A stretch of DNA of 64,000 bases from Benincasa hispida (GCF_009727055.1 NC_052350.1:38785513-38849512); one strand, 5' to 3'; positions 1-11,783 are shown, numbered from the stretch's first letter. Numbers and translations are program-made. The notes: generated by a model not told the origin, from the letters alone.

Positions 1-361
1 AAGTCTATTTTGGAGAATACTGAGGCTCCTTGTAATTGGTCAAATAGGTCATCAATTCGTGGGAGTGGGTACTTATTCTTTATTGTCAACTTATTCAACT
101 CCCGATAATCTATACATAAATGCATGGATCCATCCTTTTTCTTAACAAATAAGACAGGTGCTCCCATGGAGACACGCGAGGGCGTATAAATCCCTTATCT
201 AACAATTCTTGTAATTGTATTTTGAGTTCTTTTAATTTCGCAGGTGCCATTCTATATGGTGCTTTAGATATTGGTTCAGCTCTGGGAATTAGATCTATAC
301 AAAATTCTATTTCTCGACTAGGTGGTATACCTGGTAACTCTTCTGGGAATATATCTTCAAA
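1..361 (-). pseudogene. Ty3/gypsy reverse transcriptase, N-terminal part (broken, runs off window)
   Basis: Read on the minus strand, this encodes the start of a Ty3/gypsy reverse transcriptase: an EELPG box, an FIRP..SPW motif, a CIDYRELN motif, and [10 protein letters not shown] at the window edge. It follows the protease directly. Two lesions are visible. A stop codon sits just after the protease ORF, near 359-361. One base is missing near 165-170, where SPW should run into GAPVLF, so the frame shifts. The rest of RT, RNase H and integrase would lie left of the window. The motifs are clear, so the family call is firm; the Tekay-like lineage is inferred from the protease and RT style. Confidence 0.85.
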
Positions 362-913
362 TTATCTTATTACAGGAATGGCCTTAATTTCATCCTTTTG
401 GTCTCGTAAATCCACTACACTTGCTAAATATACCCAAGCCCCATGGTTGAGCAAATGTTTAGTTTTTAAGGCTGAAATTATTCTTGGGGCAGATTGTATA
501 TTAGAACTCTTAAACTTAAACTTGGTTCCCGTTGGAAAGGTGAATATGACCTCTTTATTATGGCAATCTATACTTGTATAGTTTGATGCTAACCAGTCCA
601 TACCTAGTATTATGTCAAATTCACTTATGTCTAGGATGATAAGGGTCACTTCTAATTTATGTCCTGATACTGATAATTCACAGTTTTTCACTACTGAGTT
701 GGCCAACATGGATACTCCGGCAGGAGTAGCTACGGATAGAATGTAGCCTAAGGGCTTTGATGTTAATTGAGCATGTTGTGAAAATGTTGTAGAGATGAAT
801 GAATGACTAGAGCTCGAATCAAATAAAGTGAAGGCATAATACCCGAGGATGGGTAATGTACCTGTAACAACTGCATCTTGATCCTTTACCTCTTGACGTG
901 TAACAACAAACAC
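362..913 (-). pseudogene. Ty3/gypsy retropepsin (aspartic protease) region
   Basis: This 183-codon stretch carries the RVFVVTRQE..VVTG signature that links gag to protease in Tekay-like chromoviruses. It is followed by the protease active-site region, which reads FDSSSSHSFIS. Known enzymes have an FDSGASHSF-type triad, so Gly and Ala are both replaced by Ser and the enzyme is probably dead. The ILGMDWL motif that closes the retropepsin fold is present around residue 105. It lies between gag (923-1975) and RT (1-361) in the normal gag-PR-RT order. It is a decayed mobile-element gene, not a host protease. Confidence 0.85.
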
Positions 914-922
914 CCGTCCTTT

Positions 923-1975
923 CTATTGTTGGGTTACCTTGTTACTAGTAGGCTGGGTAGTCTGGGCAGTTAATGCTTGGTTGATGAGCTTTGGGCAAGC
1001 CTTTGCATATTGACCTGTCTGGCTGCAGTTGAAACACACCCCTAAGTTTCGAAGGCATTGCCCCTGATGTTGTTTTCCATAATTTCTGCACTTAGGATAT
1101 GTGAATGTTTGACTATTCTGTTGTGACTGTACACCCTGAGTGCTTTGGGAAATTTTTGCTTGCCGTTGTGAGCGTTGGAAGCCCTGTTGGGTGAATTTCC
1201 TCTTTCGATTTGGCACGAATCCTCGTTCAGAAGTTGAGGTTTTATCAGCAAGATCTACTTCCATGAGTAAGGCCGACTCGAGGGCAAGGGCATACTCTTT
1301 GTGTCGGAAAGTAGTAACAATGCCTCGAATGCCTTCTCTTAATCCCTAAATAAACCTTTCCACCTTCTTCTCTTCTGTGTCCACTAGTCAAGGGACAAAG
1401 TGGGACAAGCGATCAAATTTTCGTTCATACTCTTCCACCAACATGTTCTCTTGATGAAGATTAAGAAATTCCACTTTGTTTTGGCATCTCACTGTCAAAG
1501 GGAAATACTTGTTGTAAAATGCCTGATTGAATTGCTGCCATGAGACTGTACCTTTGATTGTTCTTTGTGTGGATTCCCACCAGAACTTTGCATCGCCTCT
1601 TAACATGAAGGTGGCAAAATTTACTTTCTGTTCTTCTGGGATGTTCATATGGTGGAAAATAGCTTCTATTTCTGTTATCCAATTCTCTGCTATAATTGGA
1701 TCCACGGATGATCCATCAAATGTTTAAGGATTGAACTTCCTGAATTCTCGAATGATCTTCGAGTCATTTGTATCGTTGGTTATTGGTGTGGTGGATGAGG
1801 TTTTGTTTCCATTACTCATATTTTGTATTAGTATTTGTAGCGCCTCTGGTGTAAGTAACACGTAAGGCGTCTGTCCATGTCCTTGATTTTGAGCCCTTAT
1901 GGATTCACTTCGAGGTCTGCCTCGTCGTGTTGGAGCTCTTTCTGGTGACATCTGGTACACATATTTTATTTTCAT
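923..1975 (-). pseudogene. Ty3/gypsy gag (broken into pieces)
   Basis: Three open pieces form one gag. 1724-1975 is a basic N-terminus. 1388-1705 is a retrotransposon gag domain with FATFMLRGDAKFWWE and a YFP...EFLNLHQ segment. 923-1264 ends in a CCHC zinc-knuckle region. In-frame stops interrupt the reading near 1721, near 1385 and near 1345. The second knuckle reads CFNCSQTGQYAKAC, so the zinc-binding His is a Gln. Gag would package the element RNA in the cytoplasm; with three stops and a damaged knuckle it cannot be made whole. It follows the primer site at 2161-2173 by about 190 bp, as expected for a 5' leader. Confidence 0.88.
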
Positions 1976-2160
1976 AATAAGGAAGCAATCTAATTTTAAT
2001 TTTTTTTTTTAACTCATACCTTATGTTTACTAAATTCTTTACTAAATTACTCATTTAAAAATTCTACTTACTAGCGTATTTGGCATAAGTGTGGGCATCA
2101 CTTAACAGGCCGAACCATCACCACGACCCTTCTAATTGTTAGAGCCTAATTGGCTCAAAT

Positions 2161-2173
2161 GCTCTGATACCAA
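2161..2173 (-). other. Primer binding site for initiator Met tRNA
   Basis: On the minus strand this reads TTGGTATCAGAGC, the complement of the 3' end of plant initiator tRNA-Met. It starts two bases inside the LTR end at 2176, the standard place for minus-strand DNA priming in plant LTR elements. It fixes the orientation of the element: LTR to the right, gag to the left. Confidence 0.85.
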
Positions 2174-2175
2174 CT

Positions 2176-2910
2176 TGTAACGATCGGATCCTTACATACT
2201 ATGGTCCCACTGCTACGACATGCAGGCTTAGACTTTTCTATTATGAGATGAGTTTTGATAAAAATCTCAAAAGAACATATCTAAGATTTTATTAATTAGG
2301 TAGAAAACAAGATAAAAAGTTTATTTTACAAAACGCTGGGATCCATAAAACACTAGCGTAGTGATACAAAAATTCATATGCCTATAATAGTGAGTTTGAT
2401 GGTTAGCCATTTGAGCGACGTCTAGTTCTGCCATCTACGCTATGTCCATACCTACAAAGACTGTAAAAATAGGATGAGTATATAATAGTTCTCACATAGG
2501 GTAGTGACCAAATGCACAATCACATGCAACATGTTCTGAAAACATATGATCGGGACCGAAAACATATAATAACATGTGGTCATCGGTTATGCTTCTAACG
2601 TAAATTTCTCCGCCCTGATAGGAAGATGAGGACTTAGGCAGAAACGAACCCATCTGATGATTAGCAGGTCATGCAGTCATTACGGCCAGAGTTGCATCCA
2701 ACATCACTAACGTAAATTTCTCTGCCCTAATAGGAAGACGAGGACTTAGGCGGAAACTAGCCCATCTGATGATTAGCGGGTTATGCAGTTAGTAGGGCCA
2801 GAGTCGCATCCAACATCAACCATTAACATAAACGTAAGATTGGACTAGAGGGGTGCAACCATACATACCCTGTTAGTCCCTAGCATAATCTTGACATAGA
2901 ATTGGGCAGG
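2176..2910 (-). repeat. 5' LTR (truncated) of the minus-strand Ty3/gypsy element, family A
   Basis: It starts with TGTAACGATCGGATCC and matches by eye the solo LTRs at 9010-11080 and 16862-18842 over about 730 bp. It holds two tandem copies of a 112-bp block, the first from about 2596 and the second from about 2708. The match stops near 2910, where the other copies continue into their second half, so this LTR is truncated or rearranged. Confidence 0.8.
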
Positions 2911-4114
2911 ATAGAAATCAAACCCAAAATATAGCCCAGAGCCGCACCCAAACTAACCATTTCAACTGGATTCTCATCACAGAGAGAATACCAAAGGTCA
3001 TCTGAAGTGGTAATTAGAAGTCGCGAGCCTTTAATGTAGTAAATTGTCGATTAAACGATTCAGTATTTAAGCATTATTGTGTTTGCTAGTAATAGTTTTC
3101 GTTTTGTGAATGTTGGGAGTGTTTCATTCCCGACTGTGTTCAGAAATTTTGATTACGCATCGTGAACGAGTTAGTTCGGTGGGATGTTATTTGAGGAGAA
3201 AAAGGGAGTTTCTTACATACCATAATTACAACAAATTATGAATTTTTTAGATCTTATTGGTCTAATTTTTTAATTATCGAAAACTCGTTGCTTTTGATTT
3301 GATTTTGTTTTTCAACAATGTAAACCATGCCTATGTAATTTAGAACGCCAATTTTGAATGGCATGACCAAGTAATTTATGAGAATATAATAATGTAATTC
3401 CATACTGTTGTTAGTATCGATGGTCATCGTATAAGTTCGTAATTCATAATCTACAAAATAGAGCACTTAATGCATATAACTAAAATTTGCTTTATATGGC
3501 CTATGGAGGAAATTAAACGTGAATATGGGGCGGGCATCGCGAAAGATAATTCAATATAAAACCCTTTAATCCAGGCACGGTAGGCCCACGTGTTTAAATA
3601 TACATTACCGAAAATTGGGTCAACAACATACAAAACCATCCCTTTAAACCGCTAGCCATCTTCCTGGTGCATGACTAACAACCGGGCCCCGCTTTGTAAC
3701 TGATTTTGCTGACGCCATGCTACTGGCGAGCATTTCTTTTTGGCTCTGCGTGACATGGGCAAATCTAGGGTTACAAATTTCTCTCTCATAAGCAAGCAAA
3801 AGCAACGCGAGAAGCATATTAGGAGACGGAAAAGAGTAAGGCGTCTTAGGAACCATTTGACGAACTTCTTGGGTCCCGGACGAACACTAGTTTTGGGTGT
3901 TTTTAAACTGATACGAATCACGGAAATTCCTGACCATAAAGTTAGGTCACTGGCACGGGTACGACACGAATCTAGATACACTTTTTTCTTGAGGATTAAA
4001 ATGGAAGCAATGAACATTTCTGCGGAAAAAATTTCTCAAGAAGAAAAAAATCTAGAGATGTTGATTATTAGGGCTATAGAAAAAATACTAGAGATTATGT
4101 AATGTAATGTTAAA
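2911..4114. other. Unassigned sequence between LTR fragments
   Basis: I recognise no gene or repeat family here. Opposed ORFs of about 120 codons around 3652-4102 share the same DNA and match no family I know. The stretch contains GC-richer sequence at about 3640-3740, flanked by AT-rich DNA. It could be a host-derived or element-internal fragment. Confidence 0.4.
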
Positions 4115-5300
4115 TATTTTTACAAAACACTGAGGATCCATAAAACACCTAGCGCTGGTGATACCAAATGGCATCTGGGCCTTACAATGACGTGAGTTTG
4201 ATGGTAAGGCCATTTGAGTGACATCATCAGTTCTTGCCACCCTACACTATGTCCTTACACCATACAAAGTCTTTAAAATAGCAGAGTAGGTATAATAATA
4301 TCATTAGCCCGTAAGGTAGTTCTCTCACATAGGGTATGCACCAAATCGCACAACATATTGCAATACATGTTCTGCAAAACCTATGATTCCGGGACTGAAA
4401 GACATATAATAACATGTGGTGGTCGGTATATGCTTGCTACGTAATTTCTCTGTTGATAGGAAAATGCAGGACTTGATCCCGGCGGAAACTAACCATCTGA
4501 ATATGATAATGCTGGGGTCTATGGCAGTGCCAGTAGGGCCAGAGTTCGCGATCCAACAACTCACTCAACACAGGGTAACAATTTTTATCCCGCCTGGATT
4601 AGGGAAGATTTGGAGGGACTTTGTAAAGCGCGAAAAAAACTAGGCCCATTTCTTGATGTGTTAGCGCAGGGCTATTATGCAGTCAGTAAGGTCAGAGCGC
4701 ATCCCACATCACCTATTAACATAGAATGGTAAGATTTGGACAACGGACGGGCCAACATACATATCCTGTTAGTCCTCAGCCTAAACTTACATAGAATGGG
4801 TCTAGGAGGGGTGCAACAACATGCCCTCTAGGCCTAGAGATAACTTGACAATGAATTGGGTCTAGAGGTGGTGCAACCATACATGCTCTGCTAGGCCCTT
4901 AAGAGCCATAAGCCTTTCGTTATCATAACTTTAACACATTTATTCGTAAATGAAAACACTGAATACAGGGGGGTCCTTGTTGAAAACGTAATTTTAAAGC
5001 ATGTAATGCAACATGAGACAAATTACCAACATTATTTGAATTGATATTACCATGACATCATTTAAAAGGATACATCACCTACCTATCTGAACAGACAGCA
5101 TAACCTGATGACTGAGAAGGTATAGATTATATGTACCTTAACCGTTGACTCTGAAATATAACCCCTATTATTTAGCTTTTAATTATATTATCCCTATTAA
5201 TGTGGACTTGTGAGCAGTCAACACGCTTTCCCATCGTAAACTAGAAAAGGCAGATTTGGCAGCAACATCCCCCTGAAGCTTTATTCTCTTCTAGAACATA
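4115..5300 (-). repeat. Second family A LTR fragment, indel-rich
   Basis: It follows the order of the family A LTR from the ACAAAAC..GGATCCATAAAACAC block onward. Compared with the clean copies it has many one- or two-base insertions, for example in the stretch just after 4130 and throughout 4140-4740. The match fades beyond about 5300. It could be an old copy, or uncorrected long-read sequence next to the assembly gap at 5863. Confidence 0.65.
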
Positions 5301-5640
5301 ATATAAGGAGTTTTTTTTTGAAAAAGGTTATAAGGAAACAAAAACAGAGATATAACAACTTCGGTCCAGGACTAGAAAACACAAGAAAGTTTCTGCGACA
5401 AGATCTAATACTGGCTTTGGTATGAGGTCAAATAAATTTTTCGCTTGAATTAGTTAAAATAGAAAAGGAAAAAATCGCACTTAAAACTACTTCTGATTCA
5501 AACCCATAAAGAGAAGAAATAAGGAACTAACTAGGATCACAGTGCAAGCGTAAATATAATCATCCCCTCACTCAAGTGTTTTCATCGGGTAAGTCTAACC
5601 GTAACCTTAATTATGTTGCGATTAACTAGGTGAATGGTTA
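5301..5640. other. No recognisable feature
   Basis: AT-rich sequence between two LTR fragments of opposite orientation. I see no coding signal and no repeat that I can name. Confidence 0.4.
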
Positions 5641-6674
5641 ATGTTGCATTTACCAGTGTTAAAAATCATGTGGTATACACAAGGGTACCCCCCATGCATG
5701 ATGTATGTTATAAAGTATAATTTAATATTAAAATATAAGGTTAGCTCTACTACGGGGGCTAGCAGCGAGTATGGGTTGCACCCTCTATCGTTCAACCCCA
5801 ATCATGTCAAGGATTCATGCTAAGGCTAGCAAGGGTATGTATGGTTGGCAAACCCTCTAGAGNNNNNNNNNNNNNNNNNNNNNNNNNTTATTCTAGGGCT
5901 AGCAGGGCATGTATGGTTGCACCCCTCTAGACCCAATTCTATGTCAAGTTTATGCTAGGGACTAACAGGATATGTATGGTTGCACCCCTTTTGTCCAATC
6001 TTACATTTATGTTAATGGTTGATGTTGGATGCGACTCTGACCTTACTGACTGCATAACCCGCTAATCATCAGATGGGCTAGTTTTCGCCTAAGTCCTCAT
6101 CTTCCTATCAAGGCGGATAAATTTACGTTAGTGATGTTGGATGCGACTCTGGCCCTACTGACTGCATGACCCCCTAATCATCAGATGGGTTAGTTTCCGC
6201 CTAAGTCCTCATTTTCCTATCAGACAGAGAAATTTACGTTAGAAGCATAACCGACCACCACATGTTATTATATGTTTTCAGTCCCGATCATATGTTTTCA
6301 GAACATGTTGCATATGATTGTGCATTTGGTCACTACCCTATGTGAGAACTACTTACTGGGTATATTATATACTCATCCTATTTTTAAAGACTTTGTAGGT
6401 AAGGACATAGTGTAGGTGGCAGAACTGGATGTCACTCAAATGGCCAACCATCAAACTCACTATTGTAGGCATATGCATTTTGGTATCACCACGCTAGTGT
6501 TTTATGGATCCTAGTGTTTGTAAAATAAACTTTTTATATAGTTTTCTACCTAATTAATAAAATCTTAGATTTTTTCTTTTGAGATTTTTACCAAAATTTC
6601 ATCTCATAATAGAAAAGTCTAAGCATGCATGTCGTAGCGGTCGGACCATAATATGTAAGGATTCGGTCGTTATA
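5641..6674 (+). repeat. 5' LTR of the plus-strand family A element, interrupted by an assembly gap
   Basis: This is the reverse complement of the family A LTR. It contains the repeated ..GTATGTATGGTTGCACCCCTCTAG.. segments, both 112-bp blocks (about 6010-6240) and the terminal ..GGATTCGGTCGTTATA end. That end is GGATCCGGTCGTTACA in the solo copies. The gag-pol remnant that follows has the same orientation. The left limit is uncertain because the sequence near the gap is poor. Confidence 0.75.
5863..5887. other. Assembly gap of 25 N
   Basis: Exactly 25 unknown bases, the same length as the gap at 28884-28908, which suggests a fixed-size placeholder rather than a measured distance. Confidence 0.99.
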
Positions 6675-7167
6675 GTTAACCAACCAAAGAGTTCGAAAAT
6701 CAGGGCAAAAGGTCAAGTGGTGCCAAGCAGAAGAATGTCGTAGGTCAACCTCAACAGCAGGGGCGAGTGTATGTCATGACACAGCAGAAGGCAGCAGAGT
6801 CTCTAGATGTTGTGACCGGTAATGTTATGTTATGTGCGTAGTCTGCTTAGGTTTTATTTGATTCTGGTGCCACATATTCATTTATATCTAGCATGTATGC
6901 ACTTAGTATAGATAGGTTGGTTAAACCTATGCCTGAAGAGTTATTATCTCTACCCCTTTGGGAGATGTGATAGTAATAGATAGATGCTATAATCATTGTG
7001 AGATACTGATCAATGGTCAAAACATTTATGCTGATTTACTTCCTTTAGAACTGTTGGAGTTTGATGCTATCCTGGGGATGGATTTTCTAACTAAGTATCA
7101 TGCTTCAGTAGACTGTTACAAGAAGGAGGTAATGCTCAGAAATCAAATGGTTAAGGTGCAATGCTGA
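6675..7167 (+). pseudogene. Ty3/gypsy gag end and protease remnant
   Basis: The sequence starts directly after the LTR end with late-gag residues, so the primer site and most of gag are deleted. A YVMTQQ...DVVTG linker near 6770-6820 leads to the protease active site LFDSGATYSFIS at about 6855-6890, which keeps the D-S-G-A triad. The ILGMDFL closing motif lies at about 7070-7090. Stops near 6840 and 6850 and the stop at 7165-7167 break the frame. The lineage is the same Tekay-like style as the element at 1-2173, in the opposite orientation. Confidence 0.85.
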
Positions 7168-7226
7168 CAGAAAGCAAACGATTGGTCGCGGGGAATTTGA
7201 TATCGACAGTGAAAGCTTAGAAGCTA

Positions 7227-8576
7227 TTGAGCAAGGGATGTAAAGCCTATTTGGCTCATGTGATTGTTGCTCAAGGGAAAGAGCTGAACCCAGAAGATTT
7301 CTCAATAGTAAATGAATTTCGGGATGTATTTCTTGAAGAACTATCGGGATTATCACCCGACAGGGAGGTGGAGTTTCCTATTGACTTGGTTCTAGGAACA
7401 ACTCCTATATCACAAGCACTGTATAGAATGGCGCTGACTGAGTTGAAAGAATTAAAGTTTCAGTTGCAAGAGTTAATTGACAAGGGATACATTCGACCTA
7501 GTGTATCGCCTTGGAGAGCTCCGGTATTATTTGTGAGGAAGAAACACGGTGCACTTAGATTGTGTATCGACTATAGGCAACTGAATAAGGTAACAATTAA
7601 GAATAAATACTCGTTACCACGCATTGATGATTTGTTTGATCAGCTAAGAGGAGCCACGGTGTTTTCGAAGATAGACCTGAGATCGAGTTATCATCAACTG
7701 AAAGTGAGGGAAGTCGATATCCCTAAAACCACATTTAGAACGAGATATGGACATTATGAATTACCGGTAATGCCTTTCGGATTGACAAATGCCCCTATGG
7801 TATTCATGGATCTCATGAACGGGATATTTCATCCCTACTTGGACCAGTTCATGATAGTATTCATTGATGATATACTGGTGTATTCTGGTAGTAGGGAGGA
7901 TCATATTACCCACTTAAGGATAGTATTGCAGGCGTTACGAGATAGACAGTTGTATGCTAAATTCAGTAAATGCGATTTTTGGTTAGATCGGGTAGTATTT
8001 CTTGGGCATCTTATTTCAGCAGAGGGCATTAGTGTAGATACTCAGAAGACGGAAGCAATAGTTAATTGGGAACGACCCACAACCGTTTCAGAAATACACA
8101 GTTTCCTAGGGTTGGCAGGTTATTATCGGAGGTTTGTGGAGGGTTTCTCTTAGATAACCCTTTCGTTGACAAATCTGACCAAGAAAGGTGTGTGGTTTGA
8201 ATGGTTGTTGAAGTGTGAACATAGTTTTCAGGAGCTGAAACGGAAACTAGTATCAGCACCAGTGCTTACTTTGCCTATTCTAGGTAAGGAATTTGAGATT
8301 TATTGCGACGCATCCCGATAAGGATTGGGATGTGTGTTGATGAAGGATGGGAAGGTGATTGCATATGCCTCTCATCAACTTATGAAACACGAGGGCATTT
8401 ATCCCACGCATGATCTGGAATTGGCAATAATTGTTTTAGCTCTGAAGTTGTGGAGACATTATCTATTTGGAGAGCGCTGTAGGATATTTACAGATCACAA
8501 AAGCTTAAAATATATCTTTGATCAAAAGAAGTTGAATTTAAGACAACGAAGATGGATTGAATTGATTAAAGATTAA
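7227..8576 (+). pseudogene. Ty3/gypsy reverse transcriptase and RNase H, two nonsense codons, truncated
   Basis: The 308-codon open part holds nearly all RT motifs: [13 protein letters not shown] entry (YIRP here), [32 protein letters not shown] and the catalytic FIDD box near 7863. A TAG at 8151-8153 ends it just after the YYRRFV motif. The reading then continues into RNase H with YCDAS, but a TAA at 8319-8321 falls where the family has Gln. The RNase H part shows [17 protein letters not shown] and TDHKSLKY. The protein stops at about 8576, after WIELIKD, with no integrase. It is a dead 3'-truncated element. Confidence 0.92.
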
Positions 8577-8739
8577 GTTTACTGAGTCACTCACTGTTTG
8601 TCAGGCTCTTATTGGTTTATATGCTTCCCCTAGCACTTCTTGGCCTGAAAAGATATAATTCCCGATTAAACTACTTAGAATTCCTAGTAAAATATCTCAA
8701 ATAATTTATTTATTAAAGGAACTTCCATCAATACAGACA

Positions 8740-9004
8740 GCTCTACTGATGAGATCCCCCTGAGCGATGCTAGCTAGCTCCCCCCTAAACGATTCTACCT
8801 AGATCCCCTAGAGCAATGCTAATGAGATCCCCTAGAGCGATACCAGCGAGATCCTCTAGAGTGATACCAGTGAGATCCTCTAGAGCGAGATCAATCTTTT
8901 CCTGGTAAATTCTTAGCGATACTCACCTCAATTCCTAGCGAGATTTCCCCATAGAGCGATATCCTCCATACAAAATCAGCGAGATTTCCTTTATAAACGA
9001 GATC
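8740..9004. repeat. Degenerate ~25-bp tandem repeat
   Basis: A unit of the type GAGATCCTCTAGAGCGATACC recurs about seven to ten times with drift. It lies in the 430-bp stretch between the truncated element and the solo LTR at 9010. The flank 8577-8740 shows nothing else. Confidence 0.65.
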
Positions 9005-9009
9005 CTCAT

Positions 9010-11080
9010 TGTAACGCCCGGATCCTTACACATTATGAACCGACCGCTACGACATGCATACATAGACTTTTCTATCATGAGATGAGTTCTGGTGAAAATT
9101 TCAAAGAACATATCTAAATTTTATGGATTAGATAGAAAACTATATAAAAAAAAGTTTATTTATCAAAACACCAGGATCCATAAAACATTAGCGTGGTGGT
9201 ACAAAATGCATATGCCTATAATAGTGAGTTTGATGGTTGGCCATTTGAGCGACATCCAATTCCGCCATCTACGTTGTGTCCTTACCTACAAAGTCTGTAG
9301 AAATATAGGATGAGTATATAATATACCCAGTAAGTAGTTCTAACGTAGGGTAGTGACCAAATGCACAATCACAAGCAACATGTCATGAAAACATATGATC
9401 GGGACTGAAAACGTATAATAACATGTGGTGGTCGGTTATGCTTCCAACATAAATCTCTCCGCCCTGATAGAAAGATGAGAACCTAAGCAAAAACTGACCC
9501 ATTTGATTAGCGGGTCATGCAGTCAGTAGAGCCAGAGTCGCATCAACATCAACCATTAGCATAAACGTAATATTGGACTAGAGGGGTGCAACCATACATA
9601 CCCTGCTAATCCCTAACATAAACATAACGTAAGTTTAGGCCTGGAGGGGTGCAACCATACATGCCCTGCCAGCCCTGGAAGCATAAATTTCTCCGCCCTG
9701 ATAGGAAGATGAGGACTTAAGCAGAAACTAACCCATCTGATGATAGCGGGTCATGCAGTCAGTAGGCCAAAGTCGCATCCAACATCAACCATTAACATAA
9801 ATGTAAGATTAGATTGGAAGCATAACTTACAACCTAATTAAAACTTTGATTTTAATGTAATCGTGATCAAACATAAATGCATGGGATCCCTTGTAGAAAA
9901 CGTGTTCTAAACATGTAATGCAATATAAAAATTAACATAATCATGCAACATAATAAAGGTACACTACCATAGAACACTTAAAGAAAGGGTGAGATAAAAC
10001 TACTTACCTTGACTGTGATCTAATTATTCCTTATATTCTTATGACTTGATCAGTAGAGCTTTTCCCTTTTTAAACTATAAGAAAATTTAGGCAGCACCTT
10101 ACCCGAGCTTTTCTCTTTTAATCTCACAGAACTTCCTCACTCACACTTACTTTTTCACACGATTCTTTGATTACTTGAAGATTTGTTTGAGAATGGGTTA
10201 AATCTTCGGCAAAGGGTCCAATTTATAGTATTTTTCAGCTCTTCTCAGTGTGACAAATCATCCTACAGGTGGCTTCTTTAGAATTACTTAGGGTTTAAGG
10301 ATTCCTCTCAATAAGACACCTAATCTTGGCTAACGTTTGCCCTTACGTCATCATTCTTTGTTTATATTCAATTCTAGGGTTTTTCTATGTATAATCTATA
10401 AGATCGTGGCCAAATTCAACGCATAATCCACGCTTCTGTCCAAATCTCGCTCTCTTTGTTCTTAGAATCTCGCTCTCTCCCGCTTTCTCGCTGGTTTGGC
10501 TCTCGCGACTTCCGCTCTCGCTCTCGCTGTCGCTGGTCACGCTCTCGCTCTCACTATCGCTGGTCGCACTCTCGCTCTCGCTGGTCTCTATCGCGCTCTC
10601 GCTCTCGCTGGTCTCAGTCGCGCTCTCGCTCCCGCTCCTGCTCCCGCTCTTTCCTACTGTCTCGCTCTCTTTACTCTCGCTCTCTCCAATGTTCTCTCCA
10701 ATCTCGCTAGTTTTCATGCGTGGTTGCCTTCACTGCTTGTGGATTCCACTTCCTCATTTTCAAATTTTAAGAGTATATGGGCAATTAATTCACCTCCAAT
10801 TCTTCCAATGAGTAGTGTCCAAACAAAAGTTATCTACTGCCTGTTGTCTCCTTAATTAACTAGCGTCCAACTTTCAATTAATCCTCCCTGATTCTGCTCC
10901 CTTATCCATTATTTTTGGATAATGAATAAGTTTCCAATTAATCCAATAAATTTCCAATTTCCAATTATTCATTTTTTTTTCTTCTTCTTCTTCTAAATTT
11001 CCACCCCTTTAAATAAAATTTCGTCCTGCTTATTATTTGACATTTAATTTACTGTATGCGTTCAAATCCGGGTCGTTACA
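9010..11080 (-). mobile_element. Solo LTR, family A (2071 bp) with TSD CTCAT
   Basis: The element starts TGTAACGCCCGG and ends GGGTCGTTACA (TG...CA). It is flanked by the perfect direct repeat CTCAT at 9005-9009 and 11081-11085. No internal element sequence lies inside, so this is an LTR left by recombination between two LTRs. Orientation follows the minus-strand element at 1-2910. It contains the CTCTCG simple repeat at 10450-10700 and rearranged copies of the 112-bp block. Confidence 0.93.
10450..10700. repeat. CGCTCT-type simple repeat inside the solo LTR
   Basis: About 250 bp of imperfect CGCTCT hexamers. Long ORFs on both strands here encode Ser/Arg or Ser/Glu runs and are by-products of the repeat. 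The sister LTR has a shorter version at about 18240-18420. Confidence 0.9.
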
Positions 11081-11085
11081 CTCAT

Positions 11086-11724
11086 GCCCAAATCTCGCTA
11101 TAATTCTCCCTGATGAACTGCTTGCTTATTCCTCACAAGTAGCTGTCTGTTTATGCACCAATTCCCTATTATAAATTAAAAAATTCATAACTCAAAATCC
11201 AGAGCTCTTTTCAAGAAACTTTCTTCAACAAACTTGTTTAGATTTGAGTTAATTCCTTAACTTAAAATTTCAGCCCATAATTCTTTATAGTTTGGCCTGG
11301 AACTTCCAATCTTCACCTCGGGCCCTGATTAATCTGTGGTTCTGCCTCCTCTGCAAATTCTCCACTTTTGTTATTTTCCTCTTGTAATCTTTCTCCAGTA
11401 GAACAACTTTGAAAACTAGATTCTCTAGCTTTCAAATGGCACCAAATTCGCTAAATTTACTCTTGTCAATTGCCAAAACCATGCTGTTGAAGTTTCACTT
11501 CCCTTTTTAATCTTCTCGCTGCTTCCTGAGTTCAAAGAATTAATTGTCTCGTCACTCCACACTTAGTGCCTCCAGCAGACTAATGATTGAGTTTCTTCAT
11601 TTGATATATTTTTTTTCCTCCCTTCATAATCCTATAAACAACATGAATTTCTATTTAATAAATATGTAATATAACATTCCTTTGGCTAAACATGCTTATC
11701 TAGGGAACCTAAGTTCGGGGGCTT
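11086..11724. other. No recognisable feature
   Basis: AT-rich single-copy-looking DNA between the solo LTR TSD and the first tandem unit. No coding or RNA signal seen. Confidence 0.5.
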
Positions 11725-11774
11725 ACACTCCGGCACTGCAACGCTGAACCCTAGTGCCACCGCGTCTCTTTGGT

Positions 11775-11783
11775 TTTATAAAA
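11775..11783 (+). promoter_or_regulatory. TATA-like box of the repeated leader cassette
   Basis: TTTATAAAA is conserved at the same place in five cassettes: here, 14413-14421, 15321-15329, 19512-19520, and 28153-28161 with one change. About 150 bp downstream, four cassettes keep an AG/GTAAGTATC splice-donor-like site (near 11936, 14576, 15482 and 19666). This looks like a promoter plus first non-coding exon on the plus strand. No coding exon that I can identify follows. Confidence 0.45.

Noticed and set aside
3652..4102. Opposed 120-codon ORFs
   Set aside because: No recognisable domain, both strands open over the same DNA, and the sequence lies in a stretch likely to contain indel errors.
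10385..10855. Ser/Arg and Ser/Glu repeat ORFs on both strands
   Set aside because: By-products of the CGCTCT simple repeat inside a solo LTR.
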